Shown: positions 37,993 through 42,736 of the stretch, piece by piece
Position numbering within the stretch: position 1 is the first letter of the stretch
Layout: each line of letters opens with the position of its first letter
Source: Candidatus Magasanikiibacteriota bacterium
GTDB taxonomy: Bacteria > Patescibacteriota > Patescibacteriia > Magasanikbacterales > JACTTX01
Length of the DNA: 42,736 bases
NCBI GenBank assembly: GCA_015661005.1
Contig: JACTTX010000010.1
Location: forward strand, 1 to 42,736
Direction of reading: 5' to 3'
Position numbers and translations under genes: made by a program
The notes under the pieces: generated by a model
Told to the model about the DNA's origin: nothing
Seen by the model: the letters and a program-made list of their open reading frames with translations, nothing else
The model's database searches: none

Positions 37993-38065
37993 AGGAGTTT
38001 ACCGCGGCCAGTATAGCACAATTGACAAACAACCAAAAACCGTGTGTAATTCACATATTCACCCT

Positions 38066-38908
38066 ATGAAATCCGGTTTCGTTGTCCTGGTCGGCCGCTC
38101 CAATGTGGGCAAATCAACTTTACTGAATACCTTGGTCGGCACCAAAATCGCCATCGTCACCAACAAACCACAAACCACGCGCCAAGCCATCCAAGGCGTT
38201 CTTCACGATGCCCGCGGCCAAGCGGTTTTTGTGGACACGCCGGGGGTGCTTAAAGAATCGCGCTCCGCCATCACCGGGAAACTTCTTCAGGCCGTCAAAA
38301 ATGCGCTGACGGACATTGAAGTTATTTTATACGTCGTTGATCCGACGCGGGAGATTGGCGAGGAAGAACGTTACACCTTGTCCTTAATCCGCCATATTGA
38401 GAAACCAAAAATTCTCGTCATCAATAAAATTGACGCGCCACGAAAATTATTTTTGGAGGATTACCGCGCGTTGGCGCCGGATTTTGATGCCGTGCATGAA
38501 CTGTCGGCCTTGCGGGCCAGTCATATTGAGCCGCTCAAGGATCGCGTCTTTGAACTTTTGCCGGAAGGCGAGGCGCTTTATCCGCCCGAGCAATGGACCA
38601 ACGTCAATTCCAAATTTTGGGTGGCGGAAATAATCCGTGAAAAAATTTTTAACACGACGGAAAAAGAAGTTCCCTACTCCTGCGCCGTGGAAGTTGATGA
38701 AATTGAAGAAAAACCGGAAATGTTTGTGATCACGGCAAGGATTTTGGTTGGGGATGAACGCTACAAAAAAATCGTCATCGGCAAAGGGGCTTCAAAATTA
38801 AAAGAGATCGGTTCCACGGCGCGCCGGGAACTGGAAGCGGCCCTCAACAAAAAAGTTTTTTTGGATCTGCAGGTGGAAACGGATGAGCATTGGGAAAGAA
38901 TGCTGTAA
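38066..38908 (+). CDS. era: GTPase Era
   Basis: GRSNVGKSTLLNTLVGTKIAIVTNKPQTTRQ, VDTPGV, NKID, KH domain IVIGKGASKLKEIGSTARRELE. Confidence 0.96.
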   Translation: MKSGFVVLVGRSNVGKSTLLNTLVGTKIAIVTNKPQTTRQAIQGVLHDARGQAVFVDTPGVLKESRSAITGKLLQAVKNALTDIEVILYVVDPTREIGEEERYTLSLIRHIEKPKILVINKIDAPRKLFLEDYRALAPDFDAVHELSALRASHIEPLKDRVFELLPEGEALYPPEQWTNVNSKFWVAEIIREKIFNTTEKEVPYSCAVEVDEIEEKPEMFVITARILVGDERYKKIVIGKGASKLKEIGSTARRELEAALNKKVFLDLQVETDEHWERML

Positions 38909-38956
38909 ACGATACCAATATACGAATGGGTGCTAATAATACGAATAATTAGCGGC

Positions 38957-39708
38957 TCAACGCTTCCAATATTTTTTTAAATCGTAATACTCTTCCCACT
39001 CCGCTATAGCTTTCTCATATTCTTCGGGCAATCCAATGTCTTTAAAAGAGGCATCTTTCAAAGTCTGACGATAACCTCCGTTTGTTCTATATAGTTTTTA
39101 CTTGTGCTATCCGGCAACAAATCTTTTGAAACCAACGCCCAACCCGAACGGGGTGCGATTTTAGCAAAGTCATCCACACCGATCATTTCTTCTCTCCATC
39201 CCCCTACCATATCAAGCAGTCTTCCTTTCTCTTCTTTCTCCCAGCGTTCTGTCAGCAACGTGTTCATGGCTTCCAATGACATGGGTGTGCCGTCAGCGGT
39301 CTTATCCACTCGCAAGACAAGCATTTGTCCAAGCTTCTCAGCTCTTTCAAGTTCTTTAACAGAAAACGGAATACCCGGGACTTCCGCTAGATGAACACCA
39401 AAAGTTTTCTCTACTTCTTTAGGTCCGAAAACGTTTTCTTTGCCGAGCTTTTCAATTGCCGCTTCAATCTGCTCTGCGACAGCTCCCACAAGTTTTGTTT
39501 CCGGTGTTGCCACTCGTTTTGCCGTTTCCGTGGTTCCAGCTTTTTCTTCTCGTTCCAGTCCCTTGCGCTTAGATTCAGTGGTCTTTGGTTTAAATTCCAC
39601 CAATGTTGTCGAATGACCGCCTTGTCCCCCTCTTTGCTCTATTGGCATAGTAGTTGTCAACTTAAGTGAGTAAACAAAACTATGAGAATAGTACTTTAAC
39701 CATTCCAT
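38957..39708 (-). CDS. Hypothetical protein with an apparent C-terminal frameshift
   Basis: ORF 39058..39708 (PFSVKELERAEKLGQMLVLRVDK...WALVSKDLLPDSTSKNYIEQTEVIVRL*); coding-like continuation in another frame: GYRQTLKDASFKDIGLPEEYEKAIAEWEEYYDLKKYWKR*, ending at 38957. Confidence 0.65.
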
Positions 39709-39761
39709 ACTACGTATCGTTATCTAACAATTACTCTTTTCATTTTCACTGCCCGAGCCAA

Positions 39762-42736
39762 TTATTCTTTTCTCTCCAACCTCACATAATGAATCTCCTC
39801 ACCCATTTCTTCAACTTTTTCATCTGCTGTAATTTTAAAACCAAGCCTTTCTGCATACTTTTGAATAATAGCATAAGAGCCGGCCCGCATTCTTGTCTCA
39901 ATGGGAAGTTTTAAAAGCTTGGGATCATCATTAATTCTTTCTACTGCTTTTTGAATAAGCTCCATGCCTACTCCTTTCTTTTGCCACTCTGGCAAAACTG
40001 CAATGTCATGAACATAAACAACTTTTTCCCTTTCTTTTTCTGCTGGATAAGCGAGCAAATAGCCGCGCAGAACTCCTTTTTTATCAAACCAGCCCAGATT
40101 TAAAGGGGTGATTTTTTCTTTTTCGCAGGCAATGGAAGACGCGCAGAGAAGATTTTGGATTTCCGGCAAACCTTCAAAATGGCCTGTTGCTCCATAGGTT
40201 TTTTCTTCAATATAGGCAACCGGCAAAGTCAGGGAAAAATCAATTTCTTCTACCCCGGTTTTTGGTTCAGGAAGCTTTTCTGGTTTTGATTCAAGGAAAA
40301 GAGAAAAAACCTCGTCTGCTTTTTTATCAGTGTAAGAAACAAGACTGGCAGGAAGATAGCGGTTTTCAGCGGTTGGAAGGCCGGTCAGATAATCGCTATA
40401 GCCAGTGCCAATAACAACTGGTGAATTTTCAAATTTAGGATTGGTTTTTTTGTAGGCTTCAAAGAATTCTTTGTAAATGCGGGAAATGATTGTTTCATTA
40501 TTGACAATCAATCTTTTGATAAAATTCTTCTGTCCTTCAACATTGTCGCAGGCAATAACTGGAATTTGGTTTTCTTTGAAAAAACGCTCTAAAAAATCAG
40601 GACCAAAAATTTCAGTTAAAGAAACCTTGCCTTTTTCTGCCTGACTATATAAAGCGGCAAGCTCTTTTGGCTCATATCGCCAATCTTGGGTTAAGATGCT
40701 TTGAGCAATGACTCTTTTTTTAATCTCGCCTGTTTCTGGATCAGGGCTTTCCAAAGATATAGACATAATCCCGCAGTTGGGATTCCAAAGATATTCATTA
40801 TGCTTGCCTGAACCCCAAGGCATACAGCAGACTGTGTCGTCGCCAACCGTGGCTGCGGCCGGATGGCTTTTTTGTAAAATTTCTGCTGTTAAAGTTACTT
40901 TATCTGCCTTAAATGCCTTGCCGTAAACTTCTGTTTGCAGATAACTGCTAAAGGATGAAAAAACTTCATTGCCTGGATTTATAATTTTCCGCAAATCAGG
41001 TTCGGATTGGATCCTCTTGAACACTTCTTTTAACGAAAGGCCGGAGAAATCACCAACTTTAAATTTGGTTTCTGGAATTGGTAATTCTTTGAAACGAGAA
41101 GCAAGATAACCTAAATTGTAATGGATCTTTTGTTCGGCAAAAAAATTTAAAAGCTTTTCTAATTTGTAGTTTTCAAAATTCTCTTTAGTTCGGTTTTGAG
41201 TAAAATGAATTCTGGCTTCGTCGCCTGACTCATAATCCTGGAGGGCAAGCAACCGCTCAATTTGACTTTGAGGCTCTTCCTTGCCTTTTAATGCTCTGGC
41301 CTTAATTTGTTCTTTGTTTTCCTCAAAATATTTTAAAAGCGGCTCTTTTAAAAAAGAAAGGATTAGAAACTGATTAAGCAGGCTGGCAAACGTTTTATCT
41401 TGGCTTTTTTCTCTGCTCTCTGTTTCATGAGCTAAAAACTCCAAAAGGTTGGTTTTGATTGCCTCCTGCTTTCCTTCCTGCTCGCGCATCTTTCTTCGGG
41501 TTACTTCGTCAGTTAGGTTTACTTCAAACTCTTGGCGATAGGCAAGAAAAGGGCAAAGCCGGTCTAAAATTCCTTTTGGTAAAGCATCGCGCAGTTCTTG
41601 CGGCAAAAGATCAATCCCAATCCTATCTCGTTCTTCACCAATTTCTAAATAGCGGGCTGGGGTCAAGGCCTGATGCAGCTCTTCTGGCGCATGCTGGTCA
41701 GAACGGTTTAAAAACTCTTTAGGATTCTGCCAATATTCTTTAACTGCTTCAGTAGAAACCGTGGGATGAGAAAAAAGAGATTCTAAGTAACTCGCTAAAA
41801 CAGGATTTTCTTCTTTTAAAGCTTCAAGCTGGTTTTTATCCTCAACTGAAAGAGCCCGACGCAGTTCAACTCCTTTGACAAAAGCTCGAAAAGAAGCAAA
41901 ACGATTCTCTTTTTGAAATTCTTCAGCCCAGTATGGCTGGTAATTTTGAATAACTTGGCCTAAAACCTGATAAGCGTCACGGCCGTGCCAGTCAACAGTA
42001 GTATCATAAGGAACTTGAGTCAAAATTTTCTGCAAGATATCTTTGGACAGTTTGGCTACTGCTCCATGAATAAAGAAAAGAGCGTCATGGCGGTTGTAAT
42101 CGCGAAGATATTCCCAGGAAACTCTGGAACCCAAAACTTTTTCCAAATCGCCAAACCATTTGACGGTCTCTTCTGACCAGATTTCCCTTTCCTTTAACAA
42201 AGAATGAAGATTTTCTGTCTCTTTATAATTAACTGTTACTTTTTCTAATTCCTCTTTTAACCCGCCGTCTAAAATCTTAGCCGTCTCTTGACCGTCTAAA
42301 TAACCGGACATTTTGCTTTGCAAAACAGGGCTTATCTTTTCCCAGTCAATTTTTTCCATCCTCTGTTCTTTGCTTTGAGCTTTCAGGTAATCAATAAGTT
42401 TTCCCCAAGATCTTACACCCCATGACTTTTTCTTTTCCAAAAAACCCTGCAAATTTGGATATTCTTTTTCTTTATGAACAATCTGTTCTTCAATTTTCAA
42501 ATCAGATTCAAAATAAATTAAAAACTTTTCAAACTGATCAAAAGTCTCCTCAACCATTTTTATTCCGCCAAATTTTTCAAGGTTATAAGCCACTGCATCT
42601 CCACTCCCTGCTTCAAGCAGTTTTAAGGCAATTTCTTTGTGGTCAAGGCCTTGGAATTTTTCAAGGTTATAAGCCACTGCATCTCCACTCCCTGCTTCAA
42701 GCAGTTTTAAGGCAATTTCTTTGTGGTCAAGGCCTT
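39762..42736 (-). CDS. Large protein: 28-aa N-terminal repeats, uncharacterised middle, C-terminal GNAT acetyltransferase; 5' end beyond the window
   Basis: Repeats YNLEKFQGLDHKEIALKLLEAGSGDAVA; middle GDDTVCCMPWGSGKHNEYLWNPNCGIMSISLE...; C-term YVHDIAVLPEWQKKGVGMELIQKAVERI. Frame open to 42736. Confidence 0.85.
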   Translation of the reverse strand, partial: GLDHKEIALKLLEAGSGDAVAYNLEKFQGLDHKEIALKLLEAGSGDAVAYNLEKFGGIKMVEETFDQFEKFLIYFESDLKIEEQIVHKEKEYPNLQGFLEKKKSWGVRSWGKLIDYLKAQSKEQRMEKIDWEKISPVLQSKMSGYLDGQETAKILDGGLKEELEKVTVNYKETENLHSLLKEREIWSEETVKWFGDLEKVLGSRVSWEYLRDYNRHDALFFIHGAVAKLSKDILQKILTQVPYDTTVDWHGRDAYQVLGQVIQNYQPYWAEEFQKENRFASFRAFVKGVELRRALSVEDKNQLEALKEENPVLASYLESLFSHPTVSTEAVKEYWQNPKEFLNRSDQHAPEELHQALTPARYLEIGEERDRIGIDLLPQELRDALPKGILDRLCPFLAYRQEFEVNLTDEVTRRKMREQEGKQEAIKTNLLEFLAHETESREKSQDKTFASLLNQFLILSFLKEPLLKYFEENKEQIKARALKGKEEPQSQIERLLALQDYESGDEARIHFTQNRTKENFENYKLEKLLNFFAEQKIHYNLGYLASRFKELPIPETKFKVGDFSGLSLKEVFKRIQSEPDLRKIINPGNEVFSSFSSYLQTEVYGKAFKADKVTLTAEILQKSHPAAATVGDDTVCCMPWGSGKHNEYLWNPNCGIMSISLESPDPETGEIKKRVIAQSILTQDWRYEPKELAALYSQAEKGKVSLTEIFGPDFLERFFKENQIPVIACDNVEGQKNFIKRLIVNNETIISRIYKEFFEAYKKTNPKFENSPVVIGTGYSDYLTGLPTAENRYLPASLVSYTDKKADEVFSLFLESKPEKLPEPKTGVEEIDFSLTLPVAYIEEKTYGATGHFEGLPEIQNLLCASSIACEKEKITPLNLGWFDKKGVLRGYLLAYPAEKEREKVVYVHDIAVLPEWQKKGVGMELIQKAVERINDDPKLLKLPIETRMRAGSYAIIQKYAERLGFKITADEKVEEMGEEIHYVRLERKE
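42571..42736. repeat. Identical 84-bp coding tandem repeat truncated by the window end
   Basis: 42571-42654 and 42655-42736 are identical over all 82 comparable bases; 84 bp = 28 codons. Confidence 0.97.

Noticed and set aside
39762-42677. Start codon at 42677 for the large repeat protein
   Set aside because: It is a GTG (Val) inside a repeat unit; the frame is open to the window end, so the real start is outside.

Overview
The window looks like an almost entirely bacterial contig. Small core-gene set, compact layout and gene types suggest a Patescibacteria/CPR-like genome (inference; no rRNA is present to confirm). It carries: truncated gltX; a WecG/TagA-NUDIX fusion; clpB with a perfect CIRCE operator; two secreted/lipoprotein genes; a LigB/MEMO-like protein; a PriA-like protein that has lost its helicase motifs; def-fmt; lexA-dinB with a LexA-box-like promoter; an alpha-2-macroglobulin plus PBP1C pair (PBP1C frameshifted); ftsX/ftsE; parvulin; a DivIC/FtsB-like protein; a bPH2 protein; a Mur ligase; DedA; MFS; GT39-like; murG-ftsW-mraY; NifU-like; rpmA; pyrG; era; and an AT-richer end with a patescibacterial-type hypothetical and a large repeat/GNAT protein. 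Four tRNAs (Gln, Thr, Gly, Lys) are present. Main unexplained signals: (1) a dispersed intergenic family of long hairpins with a CAAATGnCG...CGnCATTTG core; (2) a second ~70-bp palindromic element (GGGGACAGTTCTAAAGGGGACA...), one copy lying in frame inside the Mur ligase gene; (3) an identical 84-bp coding tandem repeat at the right edge; (4) a motif-dead PriA; (5) an orphan small gene with its own promoter, RBS and terminator. Both window ends look assembly-limited: a probable chimeric junction near 290-300, and termination inside an identical repeat.
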